This document shows positions 47,785 through 59,982 of a stretch of 64,000 nt of DNA, piece after piece. Both the position numbers and the translations under genes were made by a program. The notes below the pieces were generated by a model. It ran no database searches and had not been told where the DNA came from. It saw only the letters and a program-made list of their open reading frames with translations. The DNA is from Panax quinquefolius (taxonomy: Eukaryota > Streptophyta > Magnoliopsida > Apiales > Araliaceae), in NCBI GenBank assembly GCA_020205615.1, contig CM035162.1, positions 46,986,464 to 47,050,463 of the forward strand, written 5' to 3'. The number at the start of each line of letters is the position of its first letter. Within the stretch, counting starts at the first letter, position 1.

Positions 47785-48981
47785 GGAAAAATGTTAGCAC
47801 GCCGAAGCATACTTGACCTACAACCTGATGGCTTTACCTGCTACTATTGCCACCCACCACATTTGAAATAAAATTCAGCACATTTCTTCACCAACCACAA
47901 GTGGGGCCCACCAATTCTAGAATTTTCCACCAAAATCATTTATAACCTAATTTCCGAATCAGTCACCTCTTAAAATTCATAACAAATCATACGCTCATTT
48001 TTAACAGTTCAAAATTTGTGGACATATACTCAACTTATATATGTATAACATATCCAAAAATCACAATGATCCAACGGTCGGATTAAAATTTATAACTCCC
48101 GCAATATATCTCAAAAAAACACTTGTTTGATTTTTAATACCTCCAATCTGACAAAATACTGATAATACACCTCAACATTAATTCCTTCATTTATAACCAC
48201 ATAAATAAATCCATCATTTATATCCACATCAAATAAATATTTCCTTATCATATAAATCAATAATTAATTATTCACAAATAATATTACAGAATCACAATAA
48301 TGACAACCGCATACGCCTTCCTAGAAAGAGGGGCTTTCCGATAAGGATTTCTCCTTCTCGCGCCGCAATTAGGTGACCAAACCTCTCCTCGATGAACTTT
48401 CTAGACATTGTCAATAATGCTATCTAATAATATTATTCCAAATAATATGAATTATTGATCCGATAATGGAGATATCGAAAAGGACAATTATTGAGCAACA
48501 ATAATATAAAATATCAACGCAGCAATTATTGAATCAATAAAATAAAATATTGAACAGTAACTACTGTGACAATTATTGAGTAGTGCCTTCTTACGTAAGG
48601 ATCAATAATTTAACAATAATGTGCAATACCGTGTGTTACTGTGCATCCATGCGTATTACTGTATTTTAACCACCGGGTATTCCAACAGTGTTAACGGTAA
48701 CAACTACGCCGTTATTCAATTTTGTCATTTTCTTCATCCGACAGTTATTCTATTATGGGGCCCACAAATAGTTGCGCCGTTGTACGAATATTCCCCGACA
48801 GAAAGAATATTCCATGACCAAACGAATATTCCCCGACAACAATGAATATTTTATAACCACTTGCATATTTTGAAACAAATTCATATATCACCCTTAACTT
48901 TAATTTTTTACCAATTTAACCATTTACTGAATAGAAAAATTGAATACTTTTATTTCATAAAATTCGGGGTCTTACAGACGA

Positions 48982-49233
48982 TGTGTGCCTAATAGTGAAT
49001 TTCAATCTATTCTAGTTTTTTGTCATTCTTATACTTGTGGAGGACATTTTGTTCCAAAAAGAACAACTAATAATTTTTGGAAAGTGGTTTTTATTAGCCT
49101 TCTCTTTTTAAAAACTCTTATCTGTTTTGTGAAACATGTGTTAATTGTCAAAGGACGGGAAATATTTTGCAAAGAAACAAAATGCCACAAACCCCCATTC
49201 TAATTATTAAATTTTTTTATGTTTGGGGTATAG
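48982..49233 (+). pseudogene. Athila-type integrase zinc-finger, right piece
   Basis: Resumes at CVPNSEFQSILVFCHSYTCG then GHFVPKRT, the second half of the H2C2 finger. A frameshifted tail follows in which QRNQMPQTPI-like sequence is recognisable, up to the FYVWG block near 49220. Here it is cut by the copia LTR. Confidence 0.8.
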
Positions 49234-51091
49234 TATTGGGTTTGTATATAGCGTGAACATGCAATCAAATTACACAAAAGGTGCGGAAGCGCGACAAAAA
49301 AGGAATTTAAAATTTTCATACAAACCCATCACCACGAGCATTCTTTGTGCATAATATCAATCAATAGAAAATAGATGAAGATTAGATTCATAGCCTTATA
49401 GAACTAGCTTTCTCAGGTACAAGTTCACCTCCAATCTTTTTCAAATTCAACTTAAATCCACCTCGTTTGATTCTTTCCTTTGATCAACGTTAGCCACCCA
49501 AGTGTTTGGCCCCTAGAAGTGATCCACCAATGAAGAAGAAAAATTCAAGAAGATGGGTATTTAGTTCAAACCCTAGTTTTTCTATCTTTGTAGAAAAAGG
49601 GTGTACTCTCCAACAATTAGAATCACATTTTTTTTATATTTGATATAAGACTCCTCTTATATTAATATTAGTCAACCCTTCTAATCTAATTAGAAGTAGG
49701 GTTATATTTAATTAATTAAATTATTTTAATTAATTAAGCTCCTTAATCTTATTAAGGATAATTAATTAAACTCTTTTAATTAATTTAACCTCCTAACCTT
49801 ATTAGGAATTAATGAGAGTACTTTTATTAATTAATTCCTAAACTCCTTTAGAATTAAATAATAATAGTAATAATAATAATTAGACTCCTTTTATTAATTT
49901 ATATTTAATATTTCTAAAATATTAAATAATAAATATTAAGCTATTTAATTTATTCTATCACCATGGATTAAATTAAATACGCTTTAACTTATTATTACTA
50001 TTATGCCATTCGCTTCTTAAATAAATATTATTTCTTTTGTGGTGTAACTCTTTAGGTTCTTCATATTAAACCGATTGTGAATAAATCAATTAGAACAATT
50101 CTAATCTTATTTAAATAAATAAATTAAACTATTAATTTATTTAAATAATTAAAATTTATTCTATAATAAGGATAAGCCTCCCTAGTAATTAACGACTTTC
50201 CAAATAATATAGATTTCAACATTAATCATAAAAGAACCTTTGAGTAAATAGTTATCATACAATTCAATCCTTCCACCATACAATGTCCCAATTAAATATA
50301 AGACATGGAATTACTGTCAAGTCTTATTTTATTTAATTATATATTTTTCGACTCTTAAATGCACAACTCCAAATAATGCAAATTAGAAACTCATTCCTAA
50401 TTTCATTATGCATTGGCCAAGGACTACTAGGTTGTCATTTATCAAATCATATAGGACATTTCTCTTCTTTTACTAAAAGTGGTAGATTCTTTATTGATCA
50501 TACATTATCTCCATGTACAACTTATTATACCCAAGCATACCCTTTGATATACCCTAAGGGTCTTAAGGAATAAGTCAAAGTAAAACTCATCATACACAAG
50601 ATATTATGATGATCTAAAGTCTAAGGAACATTTGTACTACTATCACTACAGAAATTCCTATTGACACGCAAGTAAAACTCCGGTATTCCTTAGCAAGCCA
50701 CGTTTAGTGAACTTATTCTCCAATAAGCACCTACATACTTGTTTTAGTGTCTCCACACAAATGATCATGAGATCAATCATCTTCATCCAATGAGCAAGCA
50801 ACATATGTACCAATCTATCTGAATTCACTAATCCTTTTTTAAGTAATCCATCGATTGGGAACAATTTTAGTTTTTAAGCTATCTAAGAATTTAGATCTCA
50901 TTAGCATGATCTCATCATGATTCTAAAAGCATTGCTTAAAACTATAGGTTTATCACATATTATTAAAACAACAACATGTAAATAAATTAAAGCCTTTAGT
51001 AAATGAATACTTTTATTAATAAACGAATAAGATTGTTACAAAGTATATGCTTTATCATCAACATGATTGGCTTGTGTGCATACTTCTTTCA
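49234..51091 (-). repeat. Copia-3 3' LTR
   Basis: Collinear with 14852-16743 in the same orientation; + strand ends near TATTGGGTTTGTATA and ACTTCTTTCA. The ORFs at 50376-50573 and 50658-50864 are LTR sequence. Confidence 0.88.
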
Positions 51092-51109
51092 ATCTCCCAC
51101 TTGCACTAA

Positions 51110-52571
51110 AGTCAATTCTCATAGTATCTCATACCGTTATTCTCTAAGTGACGATCATCATGCTACTGGATAAGCTTCAGTATATGGATATGTAATGTTG
51201 TTCTTGAGGGTCCACTATCTCTATAGCGATTTCCCATCTTTCAATGATTCCTCTAATCAAATGAAAGTGTAGAAACACATGTTTAGATCCAAGATGAGAC
51301 TTAGGAACTATTCATATTTTTGTAATGAACTTTTCATCCAAACAATCAACTTGCAACTTCATTTAAAGCTATATACTTTGTCTTTATCACTAAACCAGCA
51401 ACTCTTTGTTGTTTGGAACCTTTCCAATTCACTGCACCACCGTTCAAGGTAACAACTTAACCTAAAGTGGATTATTATCGTCTTAGTTAGTCTGAAAAAC
51501 TTGAGTCTGTTAAGCCCTCTAGTTTTAATTCAGACCCATCATGAATATGATCACATCTTTAGTCTCGATTAAGTACTTTAAGATGTTTTCACTGTCTTAC
51601 AATGATCTTATCCAAAATATGATTTTTCAACATCAGGTCTCATACATTTCATTGCATATATGATAGTTACTCATGCGATCTCTCTTTTACGAGTTTATGT
51701 GGACTATTAAGAGAGAATCACTCTAGGGCTCATCATCATGAGACATCTCTAGGAGTTTACCATGCTAAACGGCTTTAGCATCAAATGAATATTTGTTCCT
51801 TGGGTTAAGCCGAGCATCCTTTTAAATCTATCTATATAGATTTGTATCCGTAATTACGAAACTCTTCCTAAATCATTCTTGGAGGAATGTTTAGAAAACT
51901 TTATCTTTATTGATTGTAACATTGGTATGTCATTTCTTATCCATAGTATATCAGCACATAATACTAGGAATGTCACGACGCTCCCACTGACCCTTTTGTA
52001 CACACTAGGTTCATTCTTGTTTTTGATAAAATTAAACTCTTTTGATTGTCTCATCAAAACGAATGTTCTATTTTTGAGAACCTTGCTTCAATCCAATTCT
52101 CTAAGTGTCTACAACTCTTACCTCATCGTATATAATTGGATCATCAACTTCTATGATGTGTACCTCATCATCATCATCTATAATGACTCCATACCTCCTA
52201 GGTATCTTCGGTACTATTCCAGATTTATGATTCGGTTGTGGTACAATAGGTCTATCTACAGGTTCCTCTTATTTAACTTATAGTATTTTGTGATTCTTGA
52301 ACTCTTCAAGATTTTATTATCCTCTCACTAGCCCTTCAATGATAAACATATTTATCTTAGAAGGCAACGTATTTTGCAATAGACACTTTTTGCTAAATTG
52401 GATTATAGAACATATATCCTAAACTTACTTTAGGATGTTCCACAAATCGACACTTGTCAAATCTTGTCCCAAACTTATCCCTTTGAAACCTTTTCACATA
52501 AGTTGGACAACCCCTTATCTTAACATACTTAAGATTAGGAATCCTCCCTGTCCACAACTTTTATGGAGTCT
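51110..52571 (-). pseudogene. Copia-3 pol remnant (integrase end, RT, RNase H end)
   Basis: From the right: KLWTGRIPNLKYVKIRGCP, then YVKRFQRDKFGTRFDKCRF, then VEHPKVSLGYMFYNP (integrase C-terminal region). Next an acidic MDDDDEVH-like patch near 52170. The ORF at 51854-52057 reads FNFIKNKNEPSVYKRVSGS then VVTFLVLCADILWIRNDIPM, where the RT catalytic YVDD has decayed to CADI. The tail toward the polypurine tract is scrambled. Clear parallel to 6600-8060. Confidence 0.8.
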
Positions 52572-52984
52572 TGGGGCAGGATTTGGCTTAAATATAATTT
52601 ACTACCTGAAACTATAGGCCATATTCCACTTCAGTGATTCATCTTTCAATTTTGTCTATTAGATGGTTAAACTATTAATTTTTTTTCAATTTCATTCAAT
52701 TGTGGTTGCCACGTCAGAAATTGTTGACATGGTCCGCTAACTAGACAAACTAATGCTTATGTGTAATTAAAAAATATTATTTTAATTATCTCTTCTAAAC
52801 ATCAAGGGTAAATATGTCAAAAACATAATAAAACATAATAATAATTTAATAAAATCAAACCAAATCAATAGAAAAATAAAAAAAAACTACTGCGCAGAAT
52901 CTGGGTTCCCATTTAGTACTCAAATTTCTCTTTGGCGCAGTTGAGGGTTCCCATATTATTACATCTACTACTCTTACAAGCATA
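52572..52984. other. AT-rich segment, no gene recognised
   Basis: Contains CTGAAACTATAGGCCATATTCCAC and TTAGATGGTTAAACTATTAA, which have the look of a dispersed plant repeat, but no termini or ORF support a call. Confidence 0.4.
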
Positions 52985-53370
52985 CACCCCCACCTCTCTT
53001 TCTACACACATCTTCCTCCATTCTTTCAACCACGTCGTCCCAGCCCTTCAAAAACCTAGCCCAATCCTCAACCCGAGTATCTGAAACAGCATCAAGAATC
53101 TCCTACAACACGATAATCTGACGGCTTACGCTCCTCCTCAGCTCCCTAACCAGCGGGTAAACCCCGGGGACCGAATCCAGCGTGAACATCAATCCCATCA
53201 AAGCCTCATTCAAATTGATCCTCTCCCGATCATCAGATCAGACGACGTCGACGATCTCCTAGCGTTGGATGGGCGTTGTAAGTGCTCTGCTTTGGAATTG
53301 ATGGTCGAGATCTTTCTGTAGAGGTTGCGGACTACGTGGGAGTGGTAGGCTAATTGGATTTTCATGGTTG
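52985..53370 (-). pseudogene. IQ + BAG-domain co-chaperone fragment (plant BAG family)
   Basis: Minus strand from about 53365: KIQLAYHSHVVRNLYRKIS is an IQ (calmodulin-binding) motif; then INSKAEHLQR, and after a frame change RINLNEALMGLMFTLDSVPG, VREL, SVSRQII, a stop, EILDAVSDTRVEDW, and FLKGWDDVVERMEEDV. IQ followed by a BAG domain is the layout of plant BAG5/BAG7/BAG8-type Hsp70 regulators. One in-frame stop (CAG to TAG type) and at least one frameshift make it a pseudogene. Only the IQ-BAG core is left. No intron or promoter is visible. Confidence 0.65.
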
Positions 53371-53489
53371 CGATTGAGGGTTCATGGGAAGTGGTGGGGA
53401 AATAGAAGATGCACAAAACCATGGTCAGATCAAAGAAATAAACAGAATGAGAGAAGGATGAGAGAAGGATGAGAAAAGGATGAGATCTC

Positions 53490-54651
53490 ATCTCTTTGAA
53501 AATAATTGCATTTGATGTGATTTTAGGGATTGATTAGTTAACTACTCATCACGCTAAAATTGATTATTTTCGTAAGGTCATTAGTTTTCATATTCCTAAC
53601 CAACCTATTACGCGAATTCAAGCAACCAAACCACTAAAGTCAATCACTGTCATATCAAACTATAAAGCCATTCGTTTATTAAAAAATGGATGTCAAGCTT
53701 TATTAGCCCATGTCACGGATTTAAACAAAAATACGTAAGATTTGAATAATATTTCTATTGTTCATAAATTTTCTAATGTATTAACTGAAGAACTTCATGG
53801 CCTAACCCTAGAGAGTGAAATCGAATTTTGTATTGACCTTGAACCCGGTACAAAACCCATTTCCAAAACTACATATTGAATGGCTCCTATTGAACTTCAG
53901 GAGTTAAAAACCCAACTGCAAGAACTGTTAGACATCGATTTCAATCGTCCTAGTACATCTCCTTGGGGGGCTCCTGTTCTATTCATAAAGAAGAAAGATG
54001 GGAGTATGAAACTTTGCATTGACTATCGAGAGTTGAATCATGTCACTATCAAAAATAGGTACTCGTTACCTCGTATTGATGACATGTTTGACTAGTTGCA
54101 AGGTGCTAAATTCTTTTCAAAGATCGATCTTCGTTCCGGATATCATCAGTTAAAGATTAAAATCGATGACATTCCAAAGATAGCTATCAGAACTCGGTAC
54201 GGGCATTACGAATTCTTAGTCATGTCTTTTGGATTGACTAATGCTTGTACTGCCTTCATGGATATGATGATCCGAGTATTCAAGGAATATTTGGATCATT
54301 TTGTAGTTGTCTTTATTGATGACATCATCATCTACTCCAAAGGTTGTGAAGATCACGAGCAACATTTCAGGCTGATACTCCAAAAGCTCCGTGAAAACAA
54401 GTTATATGTCAAGTTGAAGAAATGCGAGTTCTGGCTTGAGGAAGTAGCATTCCTTGGGCACGTGATATCGAAACATGGAATATCAGTTGACCCAGTGAAG
54501 GTTAAAGCAATACAAAGTTGGGAGCAACCTAAGTCAGTAACCGAAATACGTAGCTTTCTGGGCTTAGCTGGTTATTATCTGAGATTCGTGGAAGGATTTT
54601 CTCAAATCACTACTCCATTAACTTAGCTGACTAGAAAAGATACAAAGTTCA
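53490..54651 (+). pseudogene. Gypsy chromovirus fragment with protease tail and RT
   Basis: 53490-53680 is nearly the same as 11560-11710 of Gypsy-1 (protease tail). 53865-54640 encodes a gypsy [47 protein letters not shown], one stop at 54093-54095 (between DDMFD and [12 protein letters not shown]), then SGYHQL, FGLTNA and the catalytic FIDDIIIYS near 54313-54340, ending [12 protein letters not shown] near 54600. RNase H is cut off by the copia LTR at 54652. Apart from the single stop the RT is open for about 250 codons. It represents the RT that Gypsy-1 and Gypsy-2 lack. Confidence 0.88.
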
Positions 54652-55958
54652 TGTTAGTTCCCGGAGGCACAACAGTTATCTAGAAGGGGGGTGGGGGGGG
54701 GGGGGTTGAATATTTATTTTAAATTCTTTTCGAAATACTTTGTTAGTTTTGTTAATGATTTAAACACAGTGGAATTGAGATTTATTTGATCTCCCTTTCA
54801 TATATAGTGAGTTAATGAGAGTGAGGCCGTTATAACAGTTATAGCAGTTATAGCAAGAATGAAAGAGACACAACAGTTTTAAGTGGTTCATAGCATTTAA
54901 AGCTCCTAGTCCACTCTTCTACTCCTCTAGTAGGAAATCCACTAAGGATATCTTTTACACTTTCTGAATCTCACAGATTCCTTCTAGACCAGCAGTCTAG
55001 GCACTTCCTAGTTCACTCTTGAACTCTTCAAGTCCAGCAGACTTGGTTCTTCATAGTTCACTTAGAACTCTTCAAGTCCTTCTGACATGGAACTTCTTAC
55101 TTTACATTATTGGTAGTTGATGAGTTCTCGATAGGTGCTACTCAGTTTCCATTAAGCACTTGTTCGAAAAAATTGAGTAGCTGAGAAAGCTTTCTCTTTT
55201 TCAGATCGTAGAGTTGAGTGTTCAGTGTTATTCAGCGTTTTGTTCAATGCTTACTTAGTTGTATCATCTGCAGATGTTTTGCATATATGTGATCCTTGAA
55301 ATCTATCCGTTGAAGACATCCGTTGAAGCATTAAATACGTTTGACATTTCTGAACATTGATGGAGACTTTTCTGCATATCTTCTGACTTACATTCTGGCC
55401 CACTGACACAGCAGATTGCTTTCTCACCTAACACCTGAAAAGGTGTTTTCCTCTGACCAATGGTACTTTCCTTAGCTTCTTCAATACGTTTCCTTGTTGT
55501 ATACTAAGGATATCTTTTGTGCCATTGGGACTGGTGAGGACTTCAACATTTATAACTCATTCCACATTTGTTGGGATTTATATTTAAACAAAAGGGTAAG
55601 GCTCGATGCTTCTGACATAGGTAGATGATACTCTATGATTCAGATCGTGGTGTCTTGCCACCTTGGTGCTTGATCCAATGCTAGCAAACGAGAACACTAC
55701 TATTTCTCTTAAGGACTAGCACACTACGATCATCACTTGCTCGGCAAACGTCTTGACCACTCTACGATTTCCAAAGAGGCCCTTCAAGGCAGACACACAC
55801 TACGATCCTCGATGCTCTATGATTCTGCCTTGGCTTCTGTAATCTCTTGATCAGCTCGATAGACTACGATTTTTTTGAATCCTATCTATTACATCTCAAG
55901 ACATAGATCAACCTAACATCTTTGATCTCTTCATCAAATCAAAATATGCAGTCTCCCA
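54652..55958 (-). repeat. 3' LTR of the Sirevirus-like element
   Basis: About 1.3 kb; + strand TGTTAGTTCCCGG ... GCAGTCTCCCA. A G-run (54685-54702) lies 30 bp from the terminus. Several CTACGAT motifs in 55620-55870 recall the 21-bp repeat at 59.5 kb in the same element. The exact right boundary is uncertain by 2-3 bp (TGGGAG or TATTGGGAG start). Confidence 0.75.
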
Positions 55959-55961
55959 ATA

Positions 55962-55974
55962 ATCTCCCCCTATT
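55962..55974 (-). other. Polypurine tract of the Sirevirus-like element
   Basis: Minus strand AATAGGGGGAGAT next to the LTR start; matches the position and composition expected for copia plus-strand priming. Confidence 0.75.
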
Positions 55975-56454
55975 TGATGTTGACATAACCAAGGAAATTT
56001 ATGCCATGATTATCAATTTCTAGATGCAATTGCTAGAAAGTAAATATGACTTAATATTTCAGTGAGCAACTGAAATTTCTAGAGAATAAGCATGAATTTA
56101 TTGATGTTTGAAGATAGATATTACATTTAAGTTTAGTTACATCAATAAGAATTTAAATTTCAACTTATCCCTATTTCTTTGGCCTTTTGCCTTGTGGATG
56201 ATTGGGATATTCCTCAGCTCTTCTTTTCCTACTTGCTTTGTCTCTCCTGGCTAGATCTTCCAGCTCACTTTGACTTAGTCTTAGATTGTGATCATGCCTA
56301 TTCATGAATGCAAGATCTCCAATTGGCATTCTTAATCATGTGGTGGTCACTTCTTGTGAGCTGGGAGTTAGCCCTTAACTCCTTAATGGTTGAGCCATGA
56401 TAATTGGCTGCTGATCACATCGTTGAGTCTGATGACCAGATCGTTGAGTCTAAT

Positions 56455-59273
56455 GGTGAGACTGCCTTAGAGGAGGGCTCCTTGATGATTGAGCTATGAG
56501 TGTGCCTCTGCCCTTGCCTTGATCTCATTTCCCTTTATTCTCCCCCTTTTTGTCAGCATCAAGGGCTCGTATGTCGTCATATAGGTGAGTCATGCCTTGG
56601 ACAAGTTCATTGAGCTGACTTTGGGATTGAGCAATGTCTTCTCGATTCTCTTTGATTAGAGCATCAGATCGAGCTTCCCTTCGTTGGAGGATATCCAAGA
56701 CATTGTCTGTCTACTTCATTTGGCTAATGAAAAATCCTTGGAATTCTTTCACTGAAGTTTGTAGATTCGTGATGCTATCCATCATAAGGTCGTTCTGGGA
56801 TTCTTGAGTCGTCTGCAAGAGAATAACATCATCTCTGTGTCTCTTAGCAGCTTGAAAGTGGATCTGATCCTGGTCATTTATGCTCTTAAGCATCTCTTTT
56901 ATGATCTCCCTAAGCTTCTTTGTGAGCTCAGAGCTCAGGGTGCTTGGGAGAGCATTGGCAACATTGATCATTTTAGTCAGTCTCATTTGAATGAGTTCAG
57001 TGTGAGCTTCAAGACTGTCTTCTATGTCCTTGGTCACTTTCTTGGACGCTTCTGACAACTCAATTTTGGTGGGCAGATCTGAAATGAGTTCAATGAGTTG
57101 CGGACTATTTGGAGGAGGGGCCCTTTTGTATTGATCTTGCAGGGTGTGGAGAACAAGATCAAGGTTGAAATATTCATTTGAGGACGAGGAGGGAATATCT
57201 GATGGAGGGGCTTGTGTTTGGGCTACATGAGGAGGTGTCTCTAAGATTTGAGCATGTGACTCTACGATTGGGCTTGAATCAGTAATCATAGAGATGATAG
57301 GAGATTGTATCAAAATAAAGTTGGGCATATTTGGTTCATCAGTTACAGAATGTTGGGATTCTGTAACTAGGAATTGATTAAGTAGATGTAGAATCACTTC
57401 CAACCATCTTGGCAGTTCATAGAATTGGTTGAAGAATGATGGTGGACCGTGATTAACTCTAAAAGAGATTGGGATAGATTGTACCTCATGCCCATTCTTT
57501 AAAGAAGGGCCATTTATGATCAGCTTTCTGGCAAAGTTGAGGTTGCCTGGAAATCCATAAGCTAGCACTGAGATTGCTGGATATGTTTTAAAGCTCCAGA
57601 ACATGTGATCCCAAGAGTTGAGAATGTGAGCTCTATGAAAGGGCATCATGAGTAGATAGGAGAACAGCTGATTGTAGTTAGCTCTCCTATACCCATCCCA
57701 CAACTATAAACTCGATCTCATCATCTCCTTCTTCTTCGCTGTCTTCTTTTGAGGATTCCACTACATCAATGACCTCTTTTTGACTTTCTTTCTCTGGTTC
57801 TCTCTCATTCTCTTCAAGAGCAATTTTTTCTGACATAGGGGTATCATGAGGCTTCCACTCAATATGATCATCCATCTGCATTTCAAATAACTCCCCCTCA
57901 GCTGGAGCATTTTCTAGAGTGAGAACTTCAGGCAGCTCCCCCTCAACTTGAGCTATGATCCTTTGGCTTGTCTTGGATAGATCCTTCTCAGTAGCTATCT
58001 TTTTGTCTTCTTATTTAAGTAATCCTTCATTGATAAGGATGTACTTTTTGACAAATTTTTTTCTTGATTTCCTAGGCTGAGCCACAGCCTTAGTACTTTC
58101 TTCAGCTTCAGCTCTGATTGGTCGATCAGATTGAGAGTCTGTTGCAGCAACTTCTTTGGGAGAGGAGTCCAGTCTGGTCTCTGTGATTGGTAGAGACTCT
58201 ACGATCGAATAGACAGAGGGCCTCTTGGACTTGTGACTGAGTTTACTCTTCTTCAGCAGCTAAGAGATGGTGGCTCTGTCTTCATCTGCCTCAGCCTGTT
58301 GTTCTTTCCTTCTTAAGATCCTAAGAGTTTCAATGTCAGAACACTTTTGAGGTATGTCAGTGGTTGAACCCCGAGGTTCTTCTACCATTTGAGCCTTCAA
58401 TTTTCTTTTACCCTTGCTCTTCCTGACTAAGGCAATGGGTTCTTCCTTATTGATCTCTTCTTCTTCTTCTTCAGTCTCCTTGACAACAAACATGTTTCCC
58501 GAAATCCCTCACTCTTTTGCATCACCAATTCTGCCACTGGGCTCATACATCATTCTTATATTCTCTGCTGGATTCCTTTTCTAGTTCTCAAACAGCTGAT
58601 GGGTCATTCTTCTATTCGGATTGATGGATTCGCCTTTATCATCCCCAATTTTATCTCCCAAAGCAGACTGTAGGATGATGCTAATGAATCGCCCGTAGAG
58701 CATCTTCGTAGAGCTCTTTGATTTCTTCGAGCTTAGTATCCATTTCCCAATCCAATCAAGTAGTAGGGCTCCATAGTTGAGTTGAATCCCACAACTTATG
58801 GCTGTCATGAGCTTAAGTTGCACTTCGTTTACGGAGTCATGGCCAGAGCTCTTGCAGCATATGCATTTTCCAATAATGTCTGCCAAAAATTCATACCTCT
58901 GAGGGAACTCTTTCTTCTTATACCCTCTGACAGTAGGAAGCTTCTTGTGGTACATTATTTTAAGTCCTTCATGGAAATCGATGCCCTCTATGAATGAAAA
59001 TCCTTTCGATTTGAAACCTAGGGCTAGATTTATGTCCTTAGCCTTGAGCTTGATTTCCACGTCCCTGACCCTTGTAGTGATGACGTCGTTCTCGAACGCA
59101 CCATTTCTATAGAATTTCTTTATCAGCTTAGCGTAGATCCATGTGCTCATACCCAAAGCCTCTTCAAGACTAGCTTTCTTTATCAGAGAGAGAGTTTTGT
59201 GAAATTTGGGGTCAGCTGTCTTGAACTCATCAAAACAGATTCTGTAACCAGAGATGACATTTGAAGCTGCCAT
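56455..59273 (-). pseudogene. Env-like additional ORF of the Sirevirus-like element
   Basis: Starts MAASNVISGYRICFDEF at 59273 and runs for about 900 codons. Stops in the same frame lie at 58581, near 58515, at 58257 and near 58013, followed by one frameshift near 57700 and a further stop at 56708. The first 230 residues form a compact domain (FYRNGAF, VEIKLKAKDINLALGF, MLYGRFISIIL) resembling the putative plant transposon protein domain. The middle is Glu/Ser/Lys-rich and low in complexity; the last 150 residues are coiled-coil-like. No clear signal peptide or membrane segment is seen, so envelope function is not supported by the sequence; the name reflects position after pol. Role unknown. 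Confidence 0.65.
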
Positions 59274-59514
59274 TGATTTCTTTGCACTTGATATGGTTGT
59301 TTAAGCTTTTCGGAAAGTTAGGGTTTCTGCTTGTAGAGAGAGATGAGCTTTTTGAACTTCTGATTTTAAATAGGTGTTTTCAAACTGTACTTATAACTTC
59401 CCTCTCTCTATTTGTTTAATGCGGCATGTGTCAAATTCTGCTTGGCTCTACAAATTTGACTGATGAGGAATATACTGATTCGCCCTTAGCTCCTTCTGAG
59501 CTAATGTATCCTTT

Positions 59515-59665
59515 GGGAGGACTACGATTGTTGAGGCAGTCTTTATGATTGTCGAGTTTGCACTGCGATCGTCGAGTCTAATCTGCAATCGTCGAGTCTG
59601 CTCTACAATCGTCGAGCCTACTCTGCAATTGTCGAGTCTGTACTACGATCGTCAAGTCTGCCCGG
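59515..59665. repeat. 21-bp tandem repeat ATCGTCGAGTCTG(n)8
   Basis: Six to seven units of 21 bp with core TCGTCGAGTCTG preceded by CTACGA/CTGCAA. Related single copies occur at 56420-56460, 59845-59930, 61720-61830 and in the LTR. Located between RNase H and the env-like ORF. Confidence 0.85.
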
Positions 59666-59982
59666 GTCCTTATTATGAACTTTTGACTTAGCATTCTTCT
59701 CGATTTTAAGGTAGCTCAGGAAGAGCCAACCTCATAGAGTGAATCAAGGGTTAGGTTTGTTCCTGAGGCGCTTATCAGAGAGATTGCTTTGTTTTGTTGA
59801 ACTTTGTCATCACAGGATGCTCCTTTGTTTTTTTGATGGAGCTTTGACATCGTTGAGTCGGCATTGCGATCGTTAAGTTTGTGTCACTGCAGCTCTACGA
59901 TCGTGGACTTCTTTTGGTCATGTCTACGATTTCAAACATAGACTTTATATCTGCATGGTTAGCACCAACTAGAGCAAACATT

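Larger units (their letters stand above)
45624..48976 (-). mobile_element. Solo gypsy LTR inserted in the Athila integrase
   Basis: 3353 bp; + strand ends TGTGACAACCCC and GGGGTCTTACA; no internal region. Imperfect 5-bp target duplication gaaga/gacga (45619-45623 and 48977-48981). A diverged relative of the Gypsy-1/-2 LTR: it shares the CACTAC hairpins, the GGGGCTTTCCGATAA..TCTCC segment near 48335 (compare 13320-13355) and the TATA context. The ORFs at 45616-46733 and 48621-48845 are frames through it. Confidence 0.9.
49234..52571 (-). mobile_element. Copia-3: truncated copy of the Copia-1 family
   Basis: Minus strand: integrase end and RT/RNase H remnants (52571-51110), polypurine tract (51092-51107), 3' LTR (49234-51091). 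The 5' half and 5' LTR are missing. More diverged from Copia-1 than the two Copia-1 LTRs are from each other. The insertion splits the Athila integrase remnant; no right-hand target duplication exists because of truncation. Confidence 0.88.

Noticed and set aside
51879..52283. 134-codon + strand frame
   Set aside because: Antisense of the Copia-3 RT remnant; same situation as at 6937-7290.
56804..57055. 83-codon + strand frame
   Set aside because: Antisense of the coiled-coil part of the env-like ORF.
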